Assembly (NCBI GenBank): GCA_033032865.1
Contig: JAWHQI010000714.1
Coordinates: 124,001-188,000 of the forward strand
Length of the DNA stretch: 64,000 nt
From: Dactylorhiza incarnata
Taxonomy: Eukaryota; Streptophyta; Magnoliopsida; Asparagales; Orchidaceae
Direction: 5' to 3'
Shown here in pieces: positions 36,751 through 48,745 of the stretch (positions within the stretch are counted from its first letter, which is position 1; every line of letters begins with the position of its first letter). Both the position numbers and the translations under genes were made by a program. The notes under the pieces are model-generated. The model was given only the letters and a program-made list of their open reading frames with translations, was not told where the DNA came from and ran no database searches.

Positions 36751-38169
36751 GGGTATGCTAATGTGTATGTTATGTTATGCTATGATTATGTTGTTTTAAT
36801 GTGTTTATGCAATGTAACTCACCCACACGACTCTATGCGCGCAGACCTTTATAGTTCCCATTTTGTTTGAAAGGAAGCCACCTTTCGGGTACCGACCGTC
36901 GTGGCTCACAGTGGTAGTGGATCGGGCACTCCACATCCTAGGCGGGTATAGTCACTACCAATCCTAGACCTCATGTACGCCTCAACGCTAAGAACACAAC
37001 AACGGAGCTCCTGCGTACTCTTGCTGGAATCCACCAGACTTTAAGGTCGGGGTGGGTTATTTGGGATTGTCTTCCGGACCGCGGTACACAAACCTACCGG
37101 CCCTCTAACCTCACCCTCACCTGAGTCAACGTACTATCATCGGTGACACGACTAGCCTAATACTGAAGACTTGCCACTATTTGATTAAGTAACAGGTTCT
37201 TAACATGTCCACCTGAGCTTCCGGCCCAGGGACTAACTCACAAGTTGAACCAACCCATCTCCTCCTCAAAGGAGATCCATACTAGATTGCTGATCTAATT
37301 AAGCTACTCTTGCCTACAATTTAGTTAGCGATGCATTTAGGGTGAATCTTGGACTTCCCGTGGTGTACTCCGTAAGGGGCCCCTAACGGTACTACGGATC
37401 AATGGGTTCAACCCCACCATCCTCCTCAAGACAATTACTTTAGTTGGTGGTTAACATTTGGTTCACCCTCATCATTTCATATGCTTAGTGTGATTTAGCT
37501 CAACACCCGTCTGACCCAATTGGGTTGGACGTACCTCCTTGAATCATGGTGTGCTAAAACTCATTTACTGATTGGGTATAACTCCTATCCACTACTTAGG
37601 GATCTGAATTGTCAAAAACTCAAAATTCTATTTTTACTAAACGCAGACCACCAAATAGAACTATCCATCAATCCCATATGGGAATCATTCTAAAAACTCA
37701 TCTCCAGGGTCTGGTATAATTATCCTAGGCTCGTACTGACCTTAATAAGCTATGGTCCAATTTCCATAATTTTCCATATTAATTTGGTATTTATTTTAAT
37801 TTAAAGTAGTTAAGGCCTTAAGTCAAATTACACATGAACTACCCTCAAAAAGACTCTTCATGCTACATGAGAATTATCAGTAAGACAACATTCCATATCA
37901 TGTTGGTTCACTGAGTATCATGATCCTAGGATGCCATTTGGCCTACTATATCATCATAATTGTATAATTACCAAAATGCTACAATAATTAGGAAAAATAG
38001 TATCTCACTTCTGCAAATTCTACAAAAATTACCAAGTGTCCATATGGCGACATAGAGTCCTCTGCCAAATTATTGTGTCATTACCATGTGATTTGATATT
38101 TTAAAATGATTAAACATCCAAATGTAGCAATTATCAATTTCTACATGAGATACAAGAAATATAAATCTA

Positions 38170-38580
38170 AAAGCTTCCAAACTGTTGTCATGGGCATATA
38201 TTAACATAAAACTACAGATAACCAAGTATCACATCATTGCCCCATGATTTGATATTTTAAAAAGATTTAATACTCAAGTGGTGTAAAATCCAATTTCTAC
38301 ATGAGGTACAAGAAATATAATTCAACAAGCTTCCAAATAATTATCACGGGCATATATTAACCTAAAACTACAGATAACCAAGTATCACATCATGCCCCAT
38401 GATTTGATATTTTAAAAAGATTTAATACTCAAGTGGTGTAAACTCCAATTTCTACATAAGGTACAAGAAATATAATTCAACAAGCTTCCAAACAATTATC
38501 ATGGGCATATATTAACCCCTAACTACCGATAGCCAAGTATCACATCATTGCCCCATGATTTGATATTTTTAAAAGATTAA
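38170..38580. repeat. 156-bp repeats, about three units, G5 3' LTR
   Basis: CCAAGTATCACATCAT begins at 38222, 38378 and 38533, spacings of 156 and 155. The units are near-identical to those in the 5' LTR, which has two more. Confidence 0.92.
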
Positions 38581-41002
38581 ATTCCCTTAAGCTAGCAAGT
38601 ACTTAAGACCTCTTATACAAGGAATAATGCTTCCATAACTCATAACAAAATTACCATAGCCTTATTTCACTCTAATACAGCTACTGATAGTATATCAAAG
38701 TCATACAAGGTCATAAGACCTTGCATTTTATTTTATTAAGGAAAAGGTGGCAATTTCAATTATTAGGAAGAAAAGTACTTAGATGCCTCTAGAAATTCCC
38801 ATTAAATTACCTAAGACATTTTATACCCTTACAAACATATCCACAAAGTTCTGAGCCAAGGCAAGAACATTGGGTCCTATGTCCTTCACAAATCCCAACT
38901 TGGCACCCTTAAGGGTTTACCCTTAGGGTTTTAGGTCACACCACCCTAAAGGCTCCAAAGGGACCATTAGGGTGTGACACCAACATTTGTATACCCATAC
39001 CTTCACACCATCATGATGGGAGGAGGCTAATACACTCTACTCCTCAAAATGACCTAAACCCTAATTTGACCCTTAAAGGACCTCATTAGGGTTTCCAATT
39101 TTCCATATCAAATCAACTCCAAATGGAGTGAACTTTTAGGTAGGCACTACTCATGTACCAAAGAGTATGCCACCAAAGTTTGGTGTCATTTGGACATCAC
39201 ATACCCCAAAAATCAACTTAATTTGAATATTCTATCTACCACTAAAACTCTAGGTAAAATTGTCCGCCAAGGGCTGTCCCGTTGGCAGGGTGTGCCCCTA
39301 GGGTATACAAACCCATGGTTAGAAGCACATCTCCAAAGCTTGAAGGGTTTGACCTAGGTAATTTATCTAATGGACTGACCTAGTGTAGGACCAGTCCTAG
39401 TAAAACAGCTCCCTAGGGAGCAGTAGGTCACCAAATGACCTAAACTTAAGGCCAAATAAAAGTTAAGACCAAGGCCTACAACTTTTATGTTGGGCACTTT
39501 TTCTAAATCGGCCATTAAGAGGCCTTAATTAATTATTTAAGTGGGCTGAATGAATAAGGCAGAATATCATAGCTTTTGAATTAATTAAATCCAAGAATAA
39601 ACGAGATCTGCACAGATCTTGACGCAGATCAAGGGCAGGCACGTTGTCTTCCTCCTTGAGCCGACGGCCAGGATTCAACCGCGCTGGGCCGACTTTCTCC
39701 CCCATTTCCCAGCCACCTAGTGGCCACCACGGCCGGCCACCACCGCCACCACCTTCGTGGTGGTCGGGGCTACAGCTCCCAGCGACATGGCGGCCGGAGG
39801 GGGCATTTTCCGGCGAGCCTAGGTGGCTTGATTTGAGCTGATTTTCAGGAAATCGACGAGTGGATTCGGGCCAATTGAGCCCGATCCTTCAATGTTTTGT
39901 GATGAGAAGCTAGCATGGGGGAGGGGAGGAGAAACGAACCACTAACGGCGCGTGGCGGCGGCTCCGGCGGCGGTTTGCCATGGAAAAGCTTAGCTCCGGC
40001 GATCCTGCTCACAGCCGCGATTCTCCACCAAAAGCTCTGCTCCAAGGGGTGTTCCCGTCTGCTCTCGACCTCCTAAAGCTTGTGGTGGGGTTGGATTGGG
40101 ATGATGAGGCCTCTATGGATGGTTTTGAACTTGAGCCTCCTCGGTCGTGCCTATTGTTGCCATCCTCCTTCACCAGCTGGCCCCTTGCTTCCACCTGGAA
40201 GGTCAGACCCCCAGCAATCTGGGAAGGTTCCAAGACTGATTGGGGGAGGAGGGTAGAGGAGGGGAATGCTTTTAGCTTTTTGCTTTTTGCTTTATGCTTT
40301 AAGCCTTTTTGATCAAGCTTTTGGTCCCCCCTCCATTGATTAATCAAACTCTATATTAGGGTTCAGTCCTAGTGCTGATTGGACTTGACTTAGGTCCATG
40401 AGTTAGGTTAATTAATTTGGGTTGGGTCCCATTCAATTTAGGCTTGAAATTTCCCTTAATAGGCTATGCTGACCATGGTGGACTTTGGTCAACCTTGGTG
40501 AGTGGGTTGACCCCACTTGGGGGTCATGGGTCCCTTAACCTCACACAACATTGGTTGGTCCATGGTGGGGATCCAATAGGTCCAATTTAGCCTTAAGGTG
40601 TGATTTTGACCTAAATTGAGCTAGAGTTGACTGTGGTCCAATTGGTCAACTGGTTGACCAAGTGATGGGGCTTTTGGGTCCAATGAGTTCCTCAAAGTGT
40701 TTAGAGTGTGGTGCTAAGGTCAATTTGAACATTTGAGAGTCAGTTGAACCCTAATTGACTTAGTTGAGGGGCTTAGGGTTAGGTTAGTTTTTGAGCTTTG
40801 GAGTGCACTTAGCAATTTCTACCCTAGCCTAAGGCCCTTGAGGCCACTCACCTCACCCTTATGCCCTATCATTTACAATGGGTCTAGAAGGATTGGGGAT
40901 GTTACAAATCCTAATAAACAAAAAAATTATTTCGTCCCCAAAATTTAAGATCGGGTCTACGGGTTCTACGCAATATAAGGTAAAGGAAATTTGCAAGGAG
41001 GT

Positions 41003-44000
41003 TTAGGTTGTACCTAAAGTGAAGAGTTCCGGGTAGCGTTGTTGCATGAGGTCCATGGGCTCCCATGTGTGCTCCTCTCGCCCGTGGTTGGACCACAACA
41101 CCTTCACCAACGGTACACTCTTCTGCCGCAGGACTCGGACCTTTGTATCGTCGATCCGGATGGGCTCTAGTAGGACTGACCGATCGGGTGCCACTGGGCC
41201 TGATGTAGATGTAACATGCTGCTCAGGACAAAGCAGGGCTCTCCGAAGCGAAGAGACGTGGATGACGTCATGCAGGTTCTCCAACTCTGGCGGTAGCTCT
41301 AGTCTGTACGCCAAATGACCGATCCGCTCCAGGATCAAATAAGGCCCCACGTACCGAGGACTGAGCTTCTTATGCCCCCCGCACTCGAGAAACCCTGTGC
41401 ATAGGTTGAATCTTCAAGAACACACGCTCCCCCACCTGGAACTCCACCATACGATGCCTCGCATCATAGTACTTCGCCTGTCTGCTCTGGGCCTCCAGCA
41501 TCCGCTCCCTGATCAATCTCACCTGCGCATCCGTCTCCTCAATGTAATCTGAACCCAACGACCTCAGGTCCTCGTTCTGGATCCTGGAAAGTGGTGTGCG
41601 GCACATCCTCCCATACAATGCGGCATAAGGTGCCATCCCAATGCTAGCCTGGGGACTGTTGTTATTGGAAAACTCTATCAAAGGCAACAGTCTCTCCCAG
41701 GGCTTGCCAGTATCCAAAATGCACAGACGTAGAAGGTCCTCCATAGTCCGGTTGGTGCGCTCAGTCTGACGGTCAGTCTGTGGATGGAACATCGTGCTAA
41801 ATGTCAACCGGGATCCCAAGTAAGCCTGGACCGCCTTCCACTCCCTCGAAGTGAAGTTTTCCGTCTCTATCTGAAACAATCGTCTTGGGCACCCCGTGAT
41901 ATCTGACCACCTGCTCCACAAACACCCTTACAAGGTCACCGACCGGACCCCCCTTCTGCACCGGAATAAACCGAGCTACCTTCGTCTGTCTGTCCACTAT
42001 CACCCATATCGAGTCATTTCCAGAGAGGGAGCGAGGTATACCATGCACGAAGTCCATCGATATGTCCTCAAACTTCCACTCAGGTACTGGTAACGGCTGT
42101 AACAATACTCCTGGGCTCCTGCACTCCGCCTTCACGCGCTGGCAGCCCACGCAGTGCGTCACATACTGGATAATATCTCTCTACATCCCTGGCCAAAACA
42201 CAATCTTCCGGAGGTCTGCTGCCATCTTCGTGATCCCTGGATGCACCGAATAATGAGAGCAATGAGCCTCCCTGAGCACCTCCTCTCTAATACCTCCTCC
42301 AGCTGGGACGTAGACTCGGTCTCGATGGTGAATAAGATCCTCCCTCCACGAATAGTCCCCTGCCACGCCGTCCGCCAACGATCTGAATACTGGCTCGAAG
42401 GCAAGGTCCTGCAACTGTGCCTCCCGAATGAGGTCCCGAATATCGCACACGATATTCAAGGATGCTAGATACTCCATATACGTCTCGGGGTCGGCCCTGG
42501 ATACAACTGTGATGTGCATGTCCTCCAAAGCCTGAATCAACTCCATAGGCGTCACACGGCTCTTTGCTCCTGGTGCACCTCCTCTCCTGCTCAAAGCATC
42601 CGCTACGGTGTTGGCCTTGCCTGGGTGGTAATGCAATGTGTACGTGTAGTCACACAAGAACTCTAACCACCTCCGCTGACGTAGGTTCAAGTCCTTCTGC
42701 GTATCAATATACTTGAGGTTCTTGTGGTCTGAGAAGATCTCACAATGAACCCCATAAAGGTGGTGCCTCCAGGTCTTCAAGGCAAAGATGACCGCTCCGA
42801 GCTCGAGGTCATGTACTGGGTAGTTCCTCTCGAGTACCTTCAACTGACGGGAAGCGTACGCGATCACGTGACCATGCTGCATCAACACTGCTCCCAACCC
42901 CTGAAATGATGCGTCCGTATAAACCTGAAATCCTTCCTTTCCAGATGGAAGCGCAAGGATGGGGGAAGAGGTGAGTCGTCCCTTCAGCTCCAAATAGGCC
43001 GCCTCACACTACGGAGACCAGACGAATGGGGCAACATTCTTGGTCAAAGAAGTGAGCGGAAGGGAAATCCTGGAGAACCCCTCCACAAACTTCCGGTAAT
43101 AGCCTGCCAGTCCCAGAAAGCTCCGCACATCTGAAGCTGACTGCAGTCGAGGCCACTCCTGAACGGCCCGCATTTTCGCCGGATCCACTGCCAGACCTTC
43201 TCCACTAATGATGTGCCCCAGAAAAGCCACCTCCCGTAGCCAAAACTGATACTTGGAGAACTTCGCGTACATCTGGTGTTCTCTCAGCTTACTCAATACT
43301 AGGGCCAGCTGCCCAACATGCTCCTCCTCCGTTCTGGAATACACTAGAATGTCGTCGATGAACACGATAACGAAGATGTCGAGAAAGGCCTCGAACACCC
43401 TGTTCATCATGCACATGAAAGCTGAGGGGGCATTAGTGAGCCCAAAGGGCATCACCGTGAACTCATACAATCCATACCGGGAACTGAAAGCTGTCATCGG
43501 TATGTCCTCCTCTCGGATCCGTAGTTGATAGTACCTTGATCTCAAGTCAAGCTTGGAGAATCAGTGAGCTCCCTGCAACTGATCGACTAACTCGTCAATC
43601 CTTGGTAGCGGATAGGTGTTCCGCACGGTCAGTCTGTTGAGTTCCCGATAATCTATACATAGTCTGAACGTCCCATCCTTCTTCTTTACAAATAACATCG
43701 ACGCTCCCCAAGGTGAAGAGCTCGGCCTGACGAAATCCGCATCTACCAGCTCCTTCAACTGCACCCTAAACTCTGTTAGCTCCTTGGGTGCCATGCGGTA
43801 CGGTGCCCGAGACACGGGCCTCGCTCCCAGCACCAACTGAATCGGAAAATCTACCTCTCGATGCGGCGGCAGTCCGGGCAACTTCTCTGGGAATACGTCG
43901 GAGAAGTCCCGTACTATAGGAATGTCTGATAAGGAGGCCTCCACCTCCGCCATCTTGAAGCACACAAGATAAACCTCGTCGCCCTGCTCGTGGGCCTTGA

Positions 44001-44392
44001 CTACCTAGACAGAAGATAAAGAAGAGCGGGAGATCGGCTCAATACCTTCGAATGTCGCGGAGGTGGTATCGTGCCGCACCACCACTCTTTTTGTTGGCAG
44101 TCTATGTGGGTGTGGTTCCCCGCGAGCCACGCCATGCCCAAGATAAGGTCGAAGTCCGCGAGCTTTAACACCGAAGCTAGAGCATCGAGCGTTAGACCGT
44201 CGATGGTCACCTTCAAGGTGCACTTGGCCGTCGTCTCGATCTCTGATCTATTGGGGAGGCACACCCTCCTGGTGGGTCCCATGTAATAATGGATCTGCTC
44301 CAAGCCTTTAACAAAGTCTTCGGAGACAAAGTTATGCGAGGCACCCGTATCGAATAGGGTGTGGACGGGCTTGCCACACACCACTATAATGC
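41003..44392 (-). pseudogene. pol: G5 pol: protease to chromodomain, with stops and frameshifts
   Basis: Reading leftwards: aspartic protease (LFDTGASHNFV, then LILGMAWL); reverse transcriptase ([25 protein letters not shown]); RNase H with its Asp intact (VYTDASFQG) and [11 protein letters not shown]; integrase zinc domain ([20 protein letters not shown]) and core (MDFVHGIP, SDRDG, QTERTNRT); chromodomain (VKVLWSNHGREEHTWEP). Lesions: a frameshift late in protease; TAG 44005-44007; TGA 43561-43563 for an expected Trp; stop 43009-43011; TAG 42181-42183; a frameshift near 41850 in the core; a frameshift in a G run near 41375. The motifs are well kept, so decay is recent. The chromodomain is thought to bind modified histone H3. 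Confidence 0.95.
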
Positions 44393-44500
44393 CTGGGAAA
44401 ATGGGTTGTTTGTTTAATTTTCTAAACTAGAAGGTAAAAAAAAAAGAATGTAGGTGAATTTAAGCAGTAATAATTTAAAGTACTGAAAGCATTAAATAAC
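44393..44500 (-). other. possible 108-bp intron between G5 gag and protease
   Basis: On the minus strand the gag codons for DVIA are followed by G|GTTATT, and 108 bp later TTTTCCCAG|GC leads straight into IIVVCGKPVHTLFDTGAS. Removing GT...AG joins gag to protease in frame (phase 1). The segment is AT-rich with a T10 tract and another TAG near the acceptor. Without removal Gag ends after six more codons (YLMLSV, L, stop at 44475-44477). A simple insertion cannot be excluded from sequence alone. Confidence 0.6.
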
Positions 44501-45611
44501 CTGCAATAACATCCTCCGGGTTCCTCGGTTGTGCAAGATCCAAGGCGTAAGCCTGCTCCTGATGCCTCCCTCTGCCGTGATTTCCCCTGCCTCTACCCCG
44601 TCCTCGCCCTCGGCCCCGATGTGCTGGAGGGGCTGCCGGAGGTGCTGCTGGTGGTGGAGGAGTAGGTGGAGGGAATCGTCGAGGGCAATGGGCCTTGACG
44701 TGACCTGGCTGGTTGCACTCAAAGCACACCACTGGAGCACATCCCCGGTCATCAAATCTCTGGGGCCCCCAGGTACGTAGAGGCTGTGGGGCTAGTAAGG
44801 GCTGGGGCTGCTGCTGCACTGGTGCAGTCTGAGGACGAGGACGTCCCCCACCCCTCCGGTGCCTCATAACTCTGCCCCGCTGTGAGCCTCTGCTGCTCTC
44901 CCCCCGGTACATGGCCTCAGCTGGCCTCTTCACTCTGCCCTGCAAACCGATCTGATCTGCCTCTAGCTTCTTTGCTGTCTCGATGATCTGAGTCAGGTTG
45001 CCCTCAGAAACAAACAAGAGTGCCTGTCTCATCGGGTCTCGAAGTCCCTTGTATAATCTCTTCGCAAGGGCACGATCATCTGGGGCATGAGACCTCACAA
45101 ACCTGGCTAAATGGGAAAACTCTCTCTGGTACTCAATCACCAAGCGTGTCCCCTGAGTGAGGCGTAGAAACCTCTCCTCCAGCTCGTCCCTGTCCGTGCT
45201 AGATATGAAGTGCTCCAGGAATGTGGTACTAAACTTGTCCCAAGAGATATCTGAGTACTCCCCATCTCTGAAAGTGGTCTCCAGTAGTGACTTCCACCAC
45301 CTCTTGGCATGTACCTCAAGAGCTGATACTGCCAAAAATACCACCTTGCCGATCGGGCAACCGATGCCGGCCAGCATCTCCTGAATAATGTCCAGCCATT
45401 CCTCAGTCTTCACTGCATCCTCTGTCCCTCGGTAAGTCGGTGGGGAAAGACCTCTGAAGGTGCTCAGCCAGTTCGCTCTCGGGTTTGGAAGTGGTGTCGG
45501 GACGGACTTGGCCCTGAAGGTCTCTAGGATGGCTCCTAACGTCTGTCCCAACTCTGACTGCAGAAAAGTAGTGGTAGTCGGAGGGGGAGGAATGCTGACA
45601 TGAGGCTCCAT
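44475..45611 (-). CDS. gag: G5 Gag (378 aa), open reading frame
   Basis: The start is the ATG before EPHVSIPPPP; the frame extends six codons further up, but only with a non-ATG start. Residues about 45-215 form the gypsy Gag domain (FRGLSPPTYRG, EEWLDIIQEML, AKRWWKSLL, LARFVRSHAPDD). A CCHC knuckle, CFECNQPGHVKAHC, spans residues 296-309, followed by a Pro/Ala tract and an RGRGRG-type basic tail likely to bind RNA. The product would form the virus-like particle and package element RNA. The leader is about 200 bp from the primer site. The last seven residues come from the putative intron, so this is the unspliced product. It is the only undamaged family gene in G5. Confidence 0.93.
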   Translation of the reverse strand: MEPHVSIPPPPTTTTFLQSELGQTLGAILETFRAKSVPTPLPNPRANWLSTFRGLSPPTYRGTEDAVKTEEWLDIIQEMLAGIGCPIGKVVFLAVSALEVHAKRWWKSLLETTFRDGEYSDISWDKFSTTFLEHFISSTDRDELEERFLRLTQGTRLVIEYQREFSHLARFVRSHAPDDRALAKRLYKGLRDPMRQALLFVSEGNLTQIIETAKKLEADQIGLQGRVKRPAEAMYRGESSRGSQRGRVMRHRRGGGRPRPQTAPVQQQPQPLLAPQPLRTWGPQRFDDRGCAPVVCFECNQPGHVKAHCPRRFPPPTPPPPAAPPAAPPAHRGRGRGRGRGRGNHGRGRHQEQAYALDLAQPRNPEDVIAGYLMLSVL

Positions 45612-45800
45612 GCTCACTGCGGCCAACAAAAGATAGGGATTTAGTCAAAAAATTGGGCCTTACTTATTGGTTATTGGACTATTTCATGTGATTCCATACA
45701 TGGGCACACCATAGCTTCCGCTGCCTAGTTTGTCCGCAAACTAAGCTCGCGCGGGGTGACCCAGTATGTAGTGGACTGTTCTCTTAAGATTGTTCGTTCA

Positions 45801-45810
45801 GTGATACCAT
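45801..45810 (-). other. G5 primer binding site (tRNA-Met type)
   Basis: On the minus strand ATGGTATCAC lies one base after the LTR end. Its TGGTATCA core matches the initiator tRNA-Met site, but the next bases diverge. Confidence 0.8.
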
Positions 45811-46576
45811 TTGTAAGATCTCCTTTTCCAAAACCCGTTCGGGTACTTGAAAACTCGAACCTCTCCCGTATCGCACGGTTGAGGTGGACCTTCGCCCAGA
45901 ATCATTTCCTTGCGGTGTCACCAACACTCGGGTTGGCTAACACCACTCAGCACCAACCCTGCCGGTTATACGATCATAAGTAAAATATGCCAGAAAGGTA
46001 AGTACATAAATGAAGGCATGTCCACAATCACAGCATCATATATATATAATGTATACAGAAAGTCCAAAAGAGAGGTACAAGCAAAAGGGGCTTATGCCCG
46101 ATACATATCCAAAATAATGTACTATCTCTCTCTCTCTACAACATGCGGAAGTCTACAACAAAATCTCTCAAAATGCGGAAGTCTAACTATCTAATCATCA
46201 ACCTGTGGCGTCGTGGTAGTGCGCTGCATCTGCTGCTTAGGTCCTGCCATCTCGTCCTGCTGCGCGCGGGACAACTCCGTCTCCTTGGACTCATGTGGTC
46301 ACACCGACCGTTAGTCATAAAGACTAAGTCATTTTGTCCTCGCATCCCTCCACGACTCCTAGGTACCGAGCGGGAGGAAGAAGCAGAGGACAAACAAAGG
46401 GGTAAACAAGAAGATGGTGACATGGCAGTACTCTAGCAGGTATAAGTAAAGCAGTAAGATCTAGCTAGCAGTATAGTGCAAGTATAAGGCAGTAAAGTAG
46501 AGCAATGAAGTAAGCAGTAAATAGAAAGAAAATGCAATGCGGTAAGTAAATCTAAGCTACCGTCAAAGATTCGTAC

Positions 46577-46667
46577 CTTAACTTATATGAACGCCCATAC
46601 GACATATAAGTTAAGATGTCCAGGTAACCCATCATATAAAGGAGCCCATACTAATTTATATGATGGG
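46577..46667. other. paired stem-loops in the G5 5' LTR
   Basis: Both stems and both GCCCATAC loops are unchanged relative to 36660-36750 in the 3' LTR, although flanking bases differ. Confidence 0.9.
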
Positions 46668-48004
46668 GGGTATGCTATTGTGTATGTTATGTTATGTTAT
46701 GATTATGATGTCTTAATGTGTTTATGCAATGTAACTCACCCACACGACTCTATGCGCGCAGACCTTTATAGTTCCCATTTTGTTTGAAAGGAAGCCAACC
46801 GTTCGGGTACCGACCGTCGTGGCTCACCGTGGTAGTGGATCAAGCACTCCACATCCTAGGCGGGTATAGTCACTACCAAGCCTAGACATCATGTACGCCT
46901 CAATGCTAAGAACACAACAGCGGAGCTCCTGCGTACTCTTGCTGGAATCCACCTAACTTTAAGGTCGGGGTGGGTTATTAGGGATTGTCTTCCGGACCGC
47001 GGTACACAAACCTACCGGCCCTATAACCTCACCCTCACCTGAGTCAACGTACTATCGTCGGTGACACGACTAGCCTAGTACCAAAGACTCGCCACTATTT
47101 GATTAAGTAACAGGTGCTTAACATGTCCACCCGAGCTTCCGGCCCAGGGACTAACTCACAAGTTGAACCAACCCATCTCCTCCTCAAAAAAGATCCATAC
47201 TAGATTGCTGATCTAATTAGGCTACTCTTGCCTACAAATTAGTTAGCGATGCATTTAGGGTGAATCTTGGACTTCCCGCGGTGTACTCCGTAAGGGGTCC
47301 CTAACGGTACTACGGATCAATGGGCTCAACCCCACCATCCTCCTCAAGACAATTACTTTAGTTGGTGGTTAACATTTGGTTCACCCTCATCATTTCATAT
47401 GCTTAGTGTGATTTAACTCAACAACCGTCTGACCCAATTGGGTTGGACATACCTCCTTGAATCATGGTGTGCTATAACTCATTTACTGATTGGGTATAAC
47501 TCCACATCAATCTCATAAGGGAATCCTTCTAAAAACTCATCTCCAGGGTCTGGTATAATTATCCTAGGCTCCAACTGACCTTAATAAGGTATGGTCCAAT
47601 TTTCATAATTTTCCATATTAATTTGGTATTTATTTTAATTTAAAGTAGTTAAGGTCTTAAGTCAAATTACACATGAACTACCCTCAAAAAGACTCTTCAT
47701 GCTACATGAGAATTATCAGTAAGAAAACATTCCATATCATGTTGGTTCACTGAGTATCTAGACCCTAGGATGTCATTTGGCCTACTATATCATCATAATT
47801 GTATAATTACCAAAATGCCACAATAATTAGGAAAAATAGTATCTCACTTCTGCAAATTCTACAAAAATTACCAAGTGTCCATATGGCGACATAGAGTCCT
47901 CTGCCAAATTATTGTGTCATTACCATGTGATTTGATATTTTAAAATGATTAAACATCCAAAGGTGGCAATTATCAATTTCTACATGAGATACAAGAAATA
48001 TAAA

Positions 48005-48745
48005 TCTACACGCTTCCAAACTGTTGTTATGGGAATATATTAACATAAAACTACAGATAACCAAGTATCGCATCATTGCCCCATGATTTGATATTTTAAA
48101 AAGATTTAATTCTCAAGTGGTGTAAATTCCAATTTCTACATGAGGTACAAGAAATATAATTCAACAAGCTTCCAAATAATTATCATGGGCATATATTAAC
48201 CTAAAACTACAGATAACCAAGTATCACATCATTGCCCCATGATTTGATATTTTAAAAATATTTAATACTCAAGTGGTGTAAATTCCAATTTCTACATGAG
48301 GTACAAGAAATATAATTCAACAAGCTTCCAAATAATTATCATGGGCATATATTAACCTAAAACTACAGATAACCAAGTATCACATCATTGCCCCATGATT
48401 TGATATTTTAAAAAGATTTAATACTCAAGTGGTGTAAATTCCAATTTCTACATGAGGTACAAGAAATATAATTCAACAAGCTTCCAAATACTTATCATGG
48501 GCATATATTAACCTAAAACTACAGATAACCAAGTATCACATCATTGATCCATGATTTGATATTTTAAAAAGATTTAATACTCAAGTGGTGTAAACTCCAA
48601 TTTCTACATAAGGTACAAGAAATATAATTCAACAAGCTTCCAAACAATTATCATGGGCATATATTAACCCCTAACTACAGATAGCCAAGTATCACATCAT
48701 TGCCCCATGATTTGATATTTTAAAAAGATTAAATTCCCTTAAGCT
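48005..48745. repeat. 156-bp tandem array in the G5 5' LTR
   Basis: CCAAGTATC or its variants begin at 48061, 48217, 48373, 48529 and 48685, four intervals of exactly 156 bp. A diverged unit lies to the left. Units are nearly identical to each other. Confidence 0.94.

Larger units (their letters stand above)
35891..40906 (-). repeat. G5 3' LTR (5.0 kb)
   Basis: Read on the minus strand it starts TGTAACATCC and ends GATCTTACA. From left to right it holds a CT microsatellite near 36205, paired stem-loops (36660-36750), three 156-bp repeat units near 38222-38580 and a GC-rich block at 39640-40300 with a CCACCACC/GGTGGTGG hairpin. Frames in the GC-rich block overlap on both strands and look non-coding. 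Confidence 0.94.

Noticed and set aside
39644..40347. GC-rich overlapping frames in the G5 LTR (and at 49781-50541) as a captured host gene
   Set aside because: Frames are open on both strands, as expected of GC-rich DNA. The two LTR copies differ by frameshifting indels, and no splice or domain pattern supports a gene.
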